Position numbers and translations under genes: made by a program
Origin: Clostridia bacterium
GTDB lineage: Bacteria; Bacillota; Clostridia; Oscillospirales; Acutalibacteraceae
Direction of reading: 5' to 3'
Assembly: GCA_900770165.1 (NCBI GenBank)
Contig: CAAGJJ010000085.1
Coordinates: forward strand, 1-9,064
Length of the DNA stretch: 9,064 bases
In this document: one piece after another, positions 1-6,059 of the stretch
Position numbering within the stretch: position 1 is the first letter of the stretch
How the letters are laid out: every line of letters starts with the position of its first letter
The notes under the pieces: generated by a model
Seen by the model: the letters and a program-made list of their open reading frames with translations, nothing else
What the model was told of the DNA's origin: nothing
The model's database searches: none

Positions 1-1
1 T

Positions 2-121
2 CTCAGCCAGATATTAAAGAGAAATGCAAGAACAGGAGAAGGCTCAGAAGAACTCTGGAAATATTCATATGAGAAACTTATAATGCCTAATGTGAAAAAA
101 GGGAATATTAAAGAGGATTAA
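2..121 (+). CDS. C-terminal end of an unidentified protein (partial)
   Basis: A plus-strand reading frame is open from the window edge for 39 codons and ends in TAA at 119-121. The visible peptide is charged and hydrophilic (it contains ARTGEGSEELWKYSYEKL and ends KGNIKED). It has no membrane segment and no motif I recognise. No terminator with a T-tract follows on this strand. The next gene has its own promoter, so the two are probably separate transcription units. With so little sequence the coding call rests only on the open frame and plausible composition. The other two plus-strand frames were not pursued beyond noting that one closes at a TGA around base 72. Confidence 0.4.
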   Translation, partial: LSQILKRNARTGEGSEELWKYSYEKLIMPNVKKGNIKED

Positions 122-132
122 AATAGTGAAAA

Positions 133-189
133 TTCGAGTTAAGGGGGTAAAATTTACAAAAAAGAAAAAAAATACCCCCTTAACTTGAA
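133..189. repeat. Long inverted repeat overlapping the ATPase promoter
   Basis: The left arm runs 133-149 (TTCGAGTTAAGGGGGTA) and the right arm 173-189 (TACCCCCTTAACTTGAA). They are complementary along their length, with one G-U-type mismatch (136 against 186), around an A-rich loop of about 24 bases. There is no T-tract on the plus-strand side, so this does not look like a plus-strand terminator. The right arm contains the -35 box of the promoter for the ATPase gene. An operator or a leader structure therefore seems likelier than a terminator. A terminator acting on the other strand is possible, but no minus-strand gene reads into it here. Confidence 0.7.
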
Positions 190-212
190 AAAAACATTTC
201 TTTTGCTATAAT
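185..212 (+). promoter_or_regulatory. Extended -10 promoter of the ATPase gene
   Basis: TTGAAA at 185-190 and TATAAT at 207-212 are separated by 16 bp. A TGC just before the -10 box gives an extended -10 element. The -35 box lies in the right arm of the inverted repeat. Transcription should begin around 218-220, leaving a leader of roughly 26 bases before the ATG at 246. A GGGGG ribosome-binding-like run sits at 235-239. Confidence 0.7.
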
Positions 213-245
213 AAAGATAGAAAATGCAAGAAATGGGGGCACTTT

Positions 246-1490
246 ATGAAGTTATATAAAAGAGAGAATTATCTGAAAAAAATCAGGGGATTCTATCATG
301 ATGCTGATATGATAAAAGTATTGACAGGTGTCAGAAGATGCGGAAAATCATCGTTAATGCAGACGATTATTGAAGAATTAAAAGAGTTGGGAATTCCAGA
401 GGAAAATCTTATAAGAATAGACCTCGATTCAAGACAATATAAAGATATAAAAACTCCAAAACAGTTAGAAAGCAAAATAGATGAGTATGCTGATATACAC
501 GGATTAAAGTATTTGTTTATAGATGAGATTCAAAATGTTAAAGGCTTTGAAGAGGTAATTAATGCTTTTCGAGGAGAAGGAGATTATTCAATTTTTATTA
601 CGGGTTCTAATTCATATCTTTTAAGTGGTGAACTAATAACAAAGCTTACAGGAAGGTATATAGAATTTGAAATGATGCCGCTTTCGTTTGAAGAATATAT
701 AGACATGAAGAAATTTTATGGCAAAGAAGTGAGTTATAATCTGACAGATGAATTAGACAGATATCTTATTGAAGGAGGATTCCCTAAAACAATTTTTTAT
801 GATAATCCAGACGATAAGAGAACATACATTAAGAGCGTTATAGGAGAAATATTAGAAAAGGATATTAAGCACAGGGTAAAGATTCGCAACGTTTCAGTTT
901 TTGAAAAAGTGCAGACATATCTTATCAATAATTTTGGCTCAACAACTAGTTTGAAGAGTATGCTGAAAGAACTCCATAAATCAGGAATGGATATAAAAAG
1001 AGAAACTTTGAACCGTTATATTAACATACTTATGGATGCAAAAATAATATACGAATGTAAGAGATTTGATTTAAAATCAAAGAAATCCATAAATGGTGAG
1101 CAGAAGTATTATTTGTCAGATATGGGGTTCTATTTTGCAACAAATACAGATAACAGAATTAATTATGGACCAGCCCTTGAAAATGTTGTTTTTAACTATG
1201 CAAAATCAAAGGGGTATGATATCAGTATCGGAAGAATAGGAAAGTTAGAATGTGATTTTATTATGAGAAATAATATGAATAACTATGGCTATGTGCAGGT
1301 AACGATGACAACAATGTTAAATAGAGAAACAGAAGATCGTGAGTATACACCATTAGAGATGATTAAAGATAACTATCCTAAATATGTACTTACAAGAAAT
1401 GATATGCTCCAAAAAAGAAATGGAATCATTCATGAAAATATACCGCAATTTATGGCGGCTGGAAAGCTTTTTAATGGTGTTCAAGCATAA
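246..1490 (+). CDS. AAA_14/DUF4143-type P-loop ATPase
   Basis: This 414-residue protein has the layout of the widespread AAA_14 + DUF4143 family, whose cellular role is poorly defined. The start MKLYKRENYLKKIRGF fits the family. Walker A is GVRRCGKSS at residues 28-36 and Walker B is YLFIDEIQ at 89-96. A sensor-like ITGSNS follows at 118-123, then GRYIEFEMMPLSFEEY at about 136-151. The C-terminal part (about 195-414) contains an ENVVFNYAKSKGY stretch and then ECDFIM with a later YVQV. This resembles the PD-(D/E)xK-like fold of DUF4143, although catalytic competence cannot be judged. No signal peptide or membrane segment is seen, so it is cytoplasmic. It has its own promoter and is not in an operon with its neighbours. 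Its 3' end overlaps the convergent kinase gene by 20 bp with no terminator between them. Confidence 0.88.
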   Translation: MKLYKRENYLKKIRGFYHDADMIKVLTGVRRCGKSSLMQTIIEELKELGIPEENLIRIDLDSRQYKDIKTPKQLESKIDEYADIHGLKYLFIDEIQNVKGFEEVINAFRGEGDYSIFITGSNSYLLSGELITKLTGRYIEFEMMPLSFEEYIDMKKFYGKEVSYNLTDELDRYLIEGGFPKTIFYDNPDDKRTYIKSVIGEILEKDIKHRVKIRNVSVFEKVQTYLINNFGSTTSLKSMLKELHKSGMDIKRETLNRYINILMDAKIIYECKRFDLKSKKSINGEQKYYLSDMGFYFATNTDNRINYGPALENVVFNYAKSKGYDISIGRIGKLECDFIMRNNMNNYGYVQVTMTTMLNRETEDREYTPLEMIKDNYPKYVLTRNDMLQKRNGIIHENIPQFMAAGKLFNGVQA

Positions 1491-2781
1491 CAACTATGCG
1501 GAATTCATGCTTTTCATCTGAATAAGTATAATTTAGCAGACCATTATATTTATCAGCTATTCGTTTCACGCTTTTAAGACCATAACCATGAAGGTGGTTA
1601 TTATGCTTTCCAGAGTGGAGTCTGCCATCAGAGCCTAACGGAGAGGCATCACAGGAATTAGCAATGCTTATAAGGTCAGCATTTCCGCCTCTTATTAGAG
1701 ATACATTACAATCTATGTAAGGCTCATCGCAATGTAATGCAGATTCAATGGCATTATCAAGCAGATTACAGAATATAGAAGTATAATCCTCAGAAGGCAG
1801 GTATCCGAGAGTATTTGAACGGATATCTGCCTCAAAATTTATATTACAATTACTACATTTTTCGGCATATCTTGAAATAATAATGTTGAGTATATCAATG
1901 TTACAGTATCTTTTAGATTTTTTTAACGCTTCGCTGCCGAGAATATTATTAATATATTGAGATATTTTTTCTGTGTGATTTCCATCATTAAGATTATTAA
2001 TTGTGTTAAGATGATTCTTAATATCATGGATAAGAATATGCTGCTTTTCATTATTTTCCTGAATATATCTATAATATTCGACGGTATCATTTTCCTTTTG
2101 CAATTCAATCTGTAATCTTGCATATTCGACATTTTTCTTTGAAATGTCCTGCTGCAGATAGAATGTCAGGATATTGATTAGCAAAAGGAGTGTTAAGCAA
2201 ATAAATATAATAATATTAGTTGAATAAGATATATTTGCATTAATACATATAGAACCAAGTAATAATGTGATAACGGTTGAGATAACTGGAATTAAATGCA
2301 GCATTAGAATGCTTTTTTGAGGCTTATCATCTTTTAAATAATATATCTGTTTATCAAATATTCTGGTCACAAATTGAGAAACCAGAAGATAGACAGATTT
2401 ACTTAAGATAACGAATGTTAAGCCAGAGCTATTATAAATGTTATTTTCGCGGTATAAATATATGCTGATGTGAGGAAGGGCAGCAATAAGCCCTTCAGAC
2501 AGTGCCATAATTATTGTTAAAGCAAGAGCATGAAAAACAGCAGGGTATATCTTTATATTGTAATTTAACACAATACAGATAAAGTAAATAATGAGAGAAA
2601 AAAATATATTAATGGCTGCATTTCCTAAAAATGAGACTGGAATAAGTAATAAAAAGAAACAGATTGTGATAAGAAAAGATAAAAATGTATTTCTTTTAGC
2701 TTCAAATAAGCGGTTGCAATACAGCCATAATATAATAGCTTCTATGGCATATACGAATAAATAATAGCATATTGGATTCAT
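1471..2781 (-). CDS. agrC: AgrC-like GHKL-domain sensor histidine kinase
   Basis: This 436-residue membrane sensor kinase fits the AgrC/HPK10 family, which reads cyclic autoinducing peptides. Residues 1-212 form about six or seven hydrophobic segments (roughly 5-24, 33-52, 55-74, 80-104, 122-139, 157-181, 188-212). A charged linker or coiled coil follows (213-245). The phospho-acceptor region is ILIHDIKNHLNT, with His252 in the HD pair. The ATP-binding GHKL domain has an N box FCNLLDNAIESA (337-348) and a G box HGYGLKSV (398-405). The start is supported by an AAGGA ribosome-binding site 7 bases upstream. It lies 18 bp downstream of the response-regulator gene on the same strand, so the two are very probably co-transcribed. 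It should sense the peptide made by the divergent agrD/agrB genes and phosphorylate the regulator. No inactivating lesion is seen. The symbol is by family analogy. Confidence 0.9.
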   Translation of the reverse strand: MNPICYYLFVYAIEAIILWLYCNRLFEAKRNTFLSFLITICFFLLLIPVSFLGNAAINIFFSLIIYFICIVLNYNIKIYPAVFHALALTIIMALSEGLIAALPHISIYLYRENNIYNSSGLTFVILSKSVYLLVSQFVTRIFDKQIYYLKDDKPQKSILMLHLIPVISTVITLLLGSICINANISYSTNIIIFICLTLLLLINILTFYLQQDISKKNVEYARLQIELQKENDTVEYYRYIQENNEKQHILIHDIKNHLNTINNLNDGNHTEKISQYINNILGSEALKKSKRYCNIDILNIIISRYAEKCSNCNINFEADIRSNTLGYLPSEDYTSIFCNLLDNAIESALHCDEPYIDCNVSLIRGGNADLISIANSCDASPLGSDGRLHSGKHNNHLHGYGLKSVKRIADKYNGLLNYTYSDEKHEFRIVVMLEHH

Positions 2782-2799
2782 GTGTATTTCCTTCCTGAT

Positions 2800-3510
2800 T
2801 TAACGGATAGTTGTAAGATATGCTGAGTAATTCTGATAGAAAGTATTGAATTTACGCATGGCAATATCTGCACAGAGATTATTTTCTAAATATATCTTGT
2901 TTGTTGTATAGGACAAAATGTAATTCATATTTACAATATAACAGCGATGACACTGATAAAAACTGCCAGATGGAAGCATTGATTTAATGACGGCCAGAGT
3001 CTGGGTAGTAGTATATTTATTAGAAGTCGTGTAGATTGTAACATTGCGGCAATGAGGATTAACTTCAGCCATAATGACATCTTTTACGGATATCGTATAG
3101 TTTGCACCCTGACATTTAATGATAATACGACCGCCAATAGAGTTATATTCAGATATGGCATCTTCGAAATTACGCATAAAACGTTTTTCTTCAAGAGGCT
3201 TTGAAATATATCTGAATACATGGAAACGCATAGCATCATCAAGATATTCCGGAAAAGAAGTAACAATAATTATTATTGCTGCTGGATAGGATTTTAGAAG
3301 GGTATTACCAACAGTAATGCCGTCCATACCAGACATCTGTATATCTAGATAGACAATATCAGGTCTGATACTGGAAGCTAGCATGTCTTCACCAGAGTGA
3401 AAAGTATAAATATCAGGCTGATTTATCTTATGTTCTATATAGTATTTCTCACATAGAGATTTAATCTGATTGCAGATCAGATTGTCATCATCACATATAA
3501 ATATATTCAT
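2800..3510 (-). CDS. agrA: AgrA-like LytTR response regulator
   Basis: This is a 236-residue response regulator. The receiver domain (about 1-120) has the acidic cluster CDDD (6-9), phospho-acceptor Asp56 in DIVYLDIQMSGMDG, Thr84/Ser85 and Lys104 in YISKP. A LytTR DNA-binding domain follows (about 128-233), including SFYQCHRCYIVNMNYI. The frame stays open upstream to 3624. I chose the ATG at 3510 because the receiver fold begins there and a GGAG lies 8 bases upstream (3519-3522). The 38 extra residues would be atypical and would run through the regulatory region. It is the first gene of a minus-strand operon with the kinase. By analogy to AgrA it should bind paired direct repeats in the divergent intergenic region and activate agrD transcription. 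Key phosphorylation residues are all present. Confidence 0.9.
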   Translation of the reverse strand: MNIFICDDDNLICNQIKSLCEKYYIEHKINQPDIYTFHSGEDMLASSIRPDIVYLDIQMSGMDGITVGNTLLKSYPAAIIIIVTSFPEYLDDAMRFHVFRYISKPLEEKRFMRNFEDAISEYNSIGGRIIIKCQGANYTISVKDVIMAEVNPHCRNVTIYTTSNKYTTTQTLAVIKSMLPSGSFYQCHRCYIVNMNYILSYTTNKIYLENNLCADIAMRKFNTFYQNYSAYLTTIR

Positions 3511-3518
3511 TATCCAAT

Positions 3519-3522
3519 CTCC
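3519..3522 (-). promoter_or_regulatory. Ribosome-binding site that fixes the regulator start
   Basis: On the minus strand GGAG lies 8 bases before the ATG at 3510. It supports the shorter 236-residue regulator over the start at 3624. Confidence 0.7.
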
Positions 3523-3534
3523 ATAAATAAAATT

Positions 3535-3546
3535 ATTATAATTATA
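3535..3546 (-). promoter_or_regulatory. Candidate -10 region for the agrA-agrC operon
   Basis: Two back-to-back TATAAT hexamers occur on the minus strand (3541-3546 and 3535-3540), 25-36 bases upstream of the regulator start. No good -35 hexamer stands at 16-18 bp from either. The region is very AT-rich, so chance occurrence is possible. Confidence 0.35.
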
Positions 3547-3589
3547 ACTTATTACTTGATTAAAATAAATGTGTATTTTGAGATATGAT

Positions 3590-3624
3590 GTCATTTCAGA
3601 CATGAAATAAGTCATTTCAAGCAT
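3590..3624. promoter_or_regulatory. Paired direct repeats, candidate AgrA/LytTR operator
   Basis: GTCATTTCAGACAT (3590-3603) and GTCATTTCAAGCAT (3611-3624) match at 12 of 14 positions and start exactly 21 bp apart, about two helical turns. The shared core is the 9-mer GTCATTTCA. Known LytTR regulators (AgrA, VirR, ComE) bind two direct repeats about 21-22 bp apart, just upstream of the -35 box. Here the second repeat ends 6 bp before the agrD -35. The spacer also holds TGAAAT, forming a small palindrome with the first repeat. A weaker third copy may lie around 3575-3589. Binding by the neighbouring regulator is inference. Confidence 0.65.
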
Positions 3625-3630
3625 ATGATA

Positions 3631-3657
3631 TTGACTTAATTAAATAAACATGATAAT
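3631..3657 (+). promoter_or_regulatory. Candidate agrD promoter
   Basis: TTGACT (3631-3636) and GATAAT (3652-3657) are separated by 15 bp, shorter than ideal. This is what one expects of a promoter that needs an activator bound at the adjacent repeats. A leader of about 50 bases follows before the TTG start. Confidence 0.5.
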
Positions 3658-3700
3658 AAAAGATTAAATAAAGCGTCGTTTTATTAGTATGTAGTATACG

Positions 3701-3706
3701 AGGAGG
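3701..3706 (+). promoter_or_regulatory. Strong ribosome-binding site for agrD
   Basis: AGGAGG lies 6 bases upstream of the TTG at 3713-3715. It is the strongest ribosome-binding site in the window and marks where translation of the pheromone gene begins, although the frame it opens stops after nine codons. Confidence 0.75.
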
Positions 3707-3712
3707 TATATT

Positions 3713-3849
3713 TTGAAAAAAATAAGGCACAAAAGGTTGTGAAGGTATTAGATACAGTTTTAAAATTGGAAGCTAATTCTGCATCTTGTATGTTTGCATA
3801 TGAACCTAAAGCACCTAAGGCATTAGAAAGATTCAAGAAAACAAAGTAA
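3713..3849 (+). pseudogene. agrD: AgrD-like cyclic peptide pheromone precursor, frameshifted at an A7 tract
   Basis: From the TTG start the frame reads nine codons and hits TGA at 3740-3742. One base out, the frame from 3716 onward encodes a typical AgrD. It has an amphipathic lead (KKNKAQKVVKVLDTVLKLE), then ANSASCMFAYEPKAPKALER and a charged tail FKKTK, stopping at 3847-3849. AgrD hallmarks are a Cys followed four residues later by the likely ring-closing residue (CMFAY, a five-residue thiolactone) and a following EPKAP segment. No ATG, GTG or TTG exists in this second frame before its upstream stop at 3685-3687. Adding one A to the run at 3716-3722 restores a 45-residue precursor starting at the TTG. 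A -1 slip on AAA AAA A would do the same. The stop codon overlaps the agrB start (TAATG). The lesion could be mutation, slippage, phase variation or sequencing error. Confidence 0.8.
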
Positions 3850-4439
3850 TGGCATTGGGGAGAAACATAATTATTAACTGGTTGATAAAAAGCAAAGCTA
3901 TTAAAGATGATGAGCGTGAACTATATGAGTATGCACTTAATAGTATGGTTTTGCTTTTATCACCAGCAATCATTTCCATTACGATAGGTTGCATAATGGG
4001 AATTCCAGTTAATGGAATATTTATGGTTATGCCGTTTTTATTTTTAAGGAAATTCAGTGGAGGATATCATGCACGACATGCATGGACATGTTTTGTGGGG
4101 TCGTCTATATTAGTTACATTTTTTTTATGGATTTCAATGAACATAAATAGTGGCATATTGTTATATGTGGTGACTGTTATTTCGGTTGTAGAATTATGTG
4201 TTTTTTCTCCGATTCAGTCAGGTAATAGAAATATTGAAGGAAAGGAAAAACATATATACAAAAAGGTAGTTATGTCGCAGTTAGCGATTTATATTATGGG
4301 TGCAGTAATAGCAGATATAGCGGGAAAACATAACTTTGCTGTTTGTATATTCTTAGGAATAATAATTACATCTGTAATGCAGTTACCATGTTGTATAAAA
4401 TTAGTAATTTACAATGGAGGTATATTTTATGAAGATTAA
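3849..4439 (+). CDS. agrB: AgrB-like membrane protease for pheromone maturation
   Basis: This 196-residue integral membrane cysteine endopeptidase belongs to the accessory gene regulator B family. It trims the C-terminal tail of AgrD and forms the thiolactone ring. The family signature is visible as RKFSGGYHARHAWTCF. His74 and Cys81 are spaced seven apart, like the catalytic His77/Cys84 of Staphylococcus aureus AgrB. Hydrophobic segments lie at about 33-52, 55-66, 84-97, 101-119, 141-157 and 163-180. The length matches the family (about 190-210). The ATG overlaps the agrD stop by one base (TAATG) and no strong separate ribosome-binding site is evident. Its translation is probably coupled to reading of the restored agrD frame. 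The gene is intact although its substrate gene is out of frame. The order agrD before agrB is opposite to staphylococci. Confidence 0.92.
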   Translation: MALGRNIIINWLIKSKAIKDDERELYEYALNSMVLLLSPAIISITIGCIMGIPVNGIFMVMPFLFLRKFSGGYHARHAWTCFVGSSILVTFFLWISMNINSGILLYVVTVISVVELCVFSPIQSGNRNIEGKEKHIYKKVVMSQLAIYIMGAVIADIAGKHNFAVCIFLGIIITSVMQLPCCIKLVIYNGGIFYED

Positions 4440-4806
4440 TAAGATAATTAAAATGGGAAGCATATTAGTGTCTGTTATGTCACTTGTTACATGTTTTGCC
4501 TTACCGGTGTTCGCGGGGAATAAAGGTGTATCTTGATATGCAGGAGATACACATTTTACTGGAGAGGTATATGTTGATTCATATTCATCAGGTGCGTGGC
4601 TTCAGTCTGTCAATGATGCTGATTTAGTTGTGTCTGGATATGCACTTGATTATGATGGTAATCGTGCAAATTTTGGTAGTTCACATTCTCAGTCTACATA
4701 TACATCAGATTATGTGTCAGGGGTATATAAATATGCGTGTGCTAATTTTTCAGTTTACTCTAATGATGGCGGCTCCAATACTATATACGCTAACACTATG
4801 AGATAA
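4429..4806 (+). pseudogene. Small exported protein of unknown function, interrupted by in-frame TGA
   Basis: ATG at 4429 follows GGAGG (4416-4420) and overlaps the end of agrB by 11 bp. The frame runs 125 codons to TAA at 4804-4806, interrupted only by TGA at codon 36 (4534-4536). The N-terminus is a clear signal peptide: charged MKINKIIK, a hydrophobic core, and a predicted cleavage after PVFA at residue 29. The interruption follows GNKGVS. A single base change from TGG (Trp) would explain it. The mature part is rich in Ser, Tyr, Asp, Gly and Asn (for example YVDSYSSGAWLQSVNDAD) with one Cys, as expected of a small extracellular beta-rich protein. I recognise no family. Being last in the agrD-agrB unit, it may be a quorum-regulated secreted product. 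Only a 35-residue peptide would be made unless TGA is read through. Other genes here use TGA as stop, so recoding is unlikely. Confidence 0.75.
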
Positions 4807-4821
4807 ATATAATAATATTTT

Positions 4822-4857
4822 TCCGAGTGTATTATAAAATACACTCGGAGTTTTTTT
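4822..4857 (+). terminator. Intrinsic terminator after the agr unit
   Basis: A perfect 12-bp stem (TCCGAGTGTATT, 4822-4833, with its complement at 4838-4849) closes a 4-base loop and is followed by G and seven T's (4851-4857). It ends the agrD-agrB-exported protein transcript. It lies only 4 bases before the ribosome-binding site of the next gene, so any transcript of that gene coming from upstream must pass it. Confidence 0.92.
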
Positions 4858-4861
4858 ATAC

Positions 4862-4865
4862 GGAG
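4862..4865 (+). promoter_or_regulatory. Ribosome-binding site deciding the start at 4872
   Basis: GGAG lies 6 bases before the ATG at 4872. The in-frame ATG at 4827 lies inside the terminator stem and has no such site, so 4872 is preferred. Confidence 0.7.
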
Positions 4866-4871
4866 AATTTT

Positions 4872-6059
4872 ATGAAAAGAAAATATATAAAAATAATAAT
4901 TCCAGTTATATTCTTTATGACGATTTTTATTGTAAGTATGCTCTATATATTACTTCACAAGAATAAAGAAGCAGAAAAAGGCATGGATTATGCAAGTCTT
5001 TCAGGAGTTACGGGAGACAGTGATTTCCAGAATTACTGGGATACAGATGGATGGTATGATCTGGCGTCGGTTGAAGGCGGATATTACTATATGAATTTTG
5101 AACAGATGCTTCTATTTTTAAATCTTGAAACCAATGATGTTATTGCTGTGTGTGCAAAGCCCGAATGCAATCATAAGACTTCGGAGTGTAATGCTTTTTT
5201 TGGAAATGGTGCAGCGCTGCGGAGTATATATTATTACAGGGACTACATTTATTATTTTGGACTGTCTAATGGCATTGCTGAATTATGCCGTATGGATAAA
5301 AGCGGTACAACAAGAGAGACAATAGCAGAGCTGATGCCAAACGATGGGGTAGATTCAATTAGTGCCGTGTTTCAGGGAGAATACGCTTTTGTATATGAAA
5401 CTGGTGGACTTATGAATGAGCAGGAAACAGCCAGAAGCATAATGAAAGTATCACTGGCAACAGGAGATAAGACGACTGTATACACAGTTAAAGGCAAAGG
5501 AATTTCTATAACCAATGCAAAAGCTTTTGGAGATAAGATATTTTTTACGGTGAGGGAAGCAGATTCTATATCAGACGAATCTACTAATGTACACAGCCGT
5601 GGACTATTCAGCTATTCATGCAGTAATGATGTAGTAGAAGAAGTGAGTGACGAGAACATCAATGATTATTATGTTGTGGATGGTGCATTATATTATTTTG
5701 TTACCGAAGAGGGACTTTACAGAGTAAATATCGGAAGTGATACATCGCAAAAAATATGGGAATCAACAGATAAATGTGATATGTGCAGTGTCTCATCAGA
5801 TGGAAAATACATTTATCTTAATAATCATAAGTACTGTTATTATCTGTGGGAATTATATGGCTTTTCAGAAAACAGATACATAATTCTTGATAAGGATGGA
5901 AATGTGATTAATGAGATATTGTGTCCGGATGCGCTTGCACTGTATTTTGGCGATGACAGATATCTGTTCTATAAGAATATGAATGATGCAGAAGGTCTTA
6001 TGTATATGGGAAAAGATAACATAGAGACAGGTGGAGAGTGGAAGCAGGTGTTTGAATGA
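4872..6059 (+). CDS. Membrane-anchored beta-propeller-like protein with CxxxxCxHxxxxC motif
   Basis: This 395-residue protein has one N-terminal transmembrane segment (about 6-28) preceded by KRK, so it is probably anchored with the rest outside. No lipobox cysteine follows. The ectodomain has recurring aromatic beta-strand patterns such as SIYYYRDYIYYFG, GALYYFVTEEGLYRV, GKYIYLNN and DRYLFYKN. This is the look of WD40/TolB/DUF5050-like propellers found next to ABC transporters in Clostridia. A conserved-looking cluster at C94, C99, H101 and C106 (VCAKPECNHKTSEC) could bind metal or form disulfides. The ATG at 4872 was chosen over 4827. The stop overlaps the next start by 4 bases (ATGA), so translation is coupled. 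No clear promoter lies between the terminator and the start. A TATAAT at 4808-4813 lacks a good -35. The function is unknown; sensing or accessory to the transporter is inference. Confidence 0.8.
   Translation: MKRKYIKIIIPVIFFMTIFIVSMLYILLHKNKEAEKGMDYASLSGVTGDSDFQNYWDTDGWYDLASVEGGYYYMNFEQMLLFLNLETNDVIAVCAKPECNHKTSECNAFFGNGAALRSIYYYRDYIYYFGLSNGIAELCRMDKSGTTRETIAELMPNDGVDSISAVFQGEYAFVYETGGLMNEQETARSIMKVSLATGDKTTVYTVKGKGISITNAKAFGDKIFFTVREADSISDESTNVHSRGLFSYSCSNDVVEEVSDENINDYYVVDGALYYFVTEEGLYRVNIGSDTSQKIWESTDKCDMCSVSSDGKYIYLNNHKYCYYLWELYGFSENRYIILDKDGNVINEILCPDALALYFGDDRYLFYKNMNDAEGLMYMGKDNIETGGEWKQVFE

Noticed and set aside
133..189. Inverted repeat as a plus-strand terminator of the upstream gene
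   Set aside because: No T-tract follows the right arm; it is followed by A's and the promoter -10 region.
1923..2132. Short open frame on the minus strand within the kinase gene
   Set aside because: It is an out-of-frame shadow of the kinase coding sequence, with no start signal or recognisable product.
3511..3624. N-terminal extension of the response regulator starting at 3624
   Set aside because: The receiver fold begins at the ATG at 3510, which has its own GGAG. The extension would translate through the direct repeats and promoter region.
4534..4536. TGA read as selenocysteine or tryptophan
   Set aside because: Neighbouring genes end in TGA (6057-6059, 6782-6784), so it is a stop in this organism. 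No selenoprotein family resemblance or convincing hairpin directly after the codon was seen.
4827..4871. Upstream ATG for the propeller-like protein
   Set aside because: It lies inside the terminator stem without a ribosome-binding site; the ATG at 4872 has a well-spaced GGAG and starts directly with the anchor segment.
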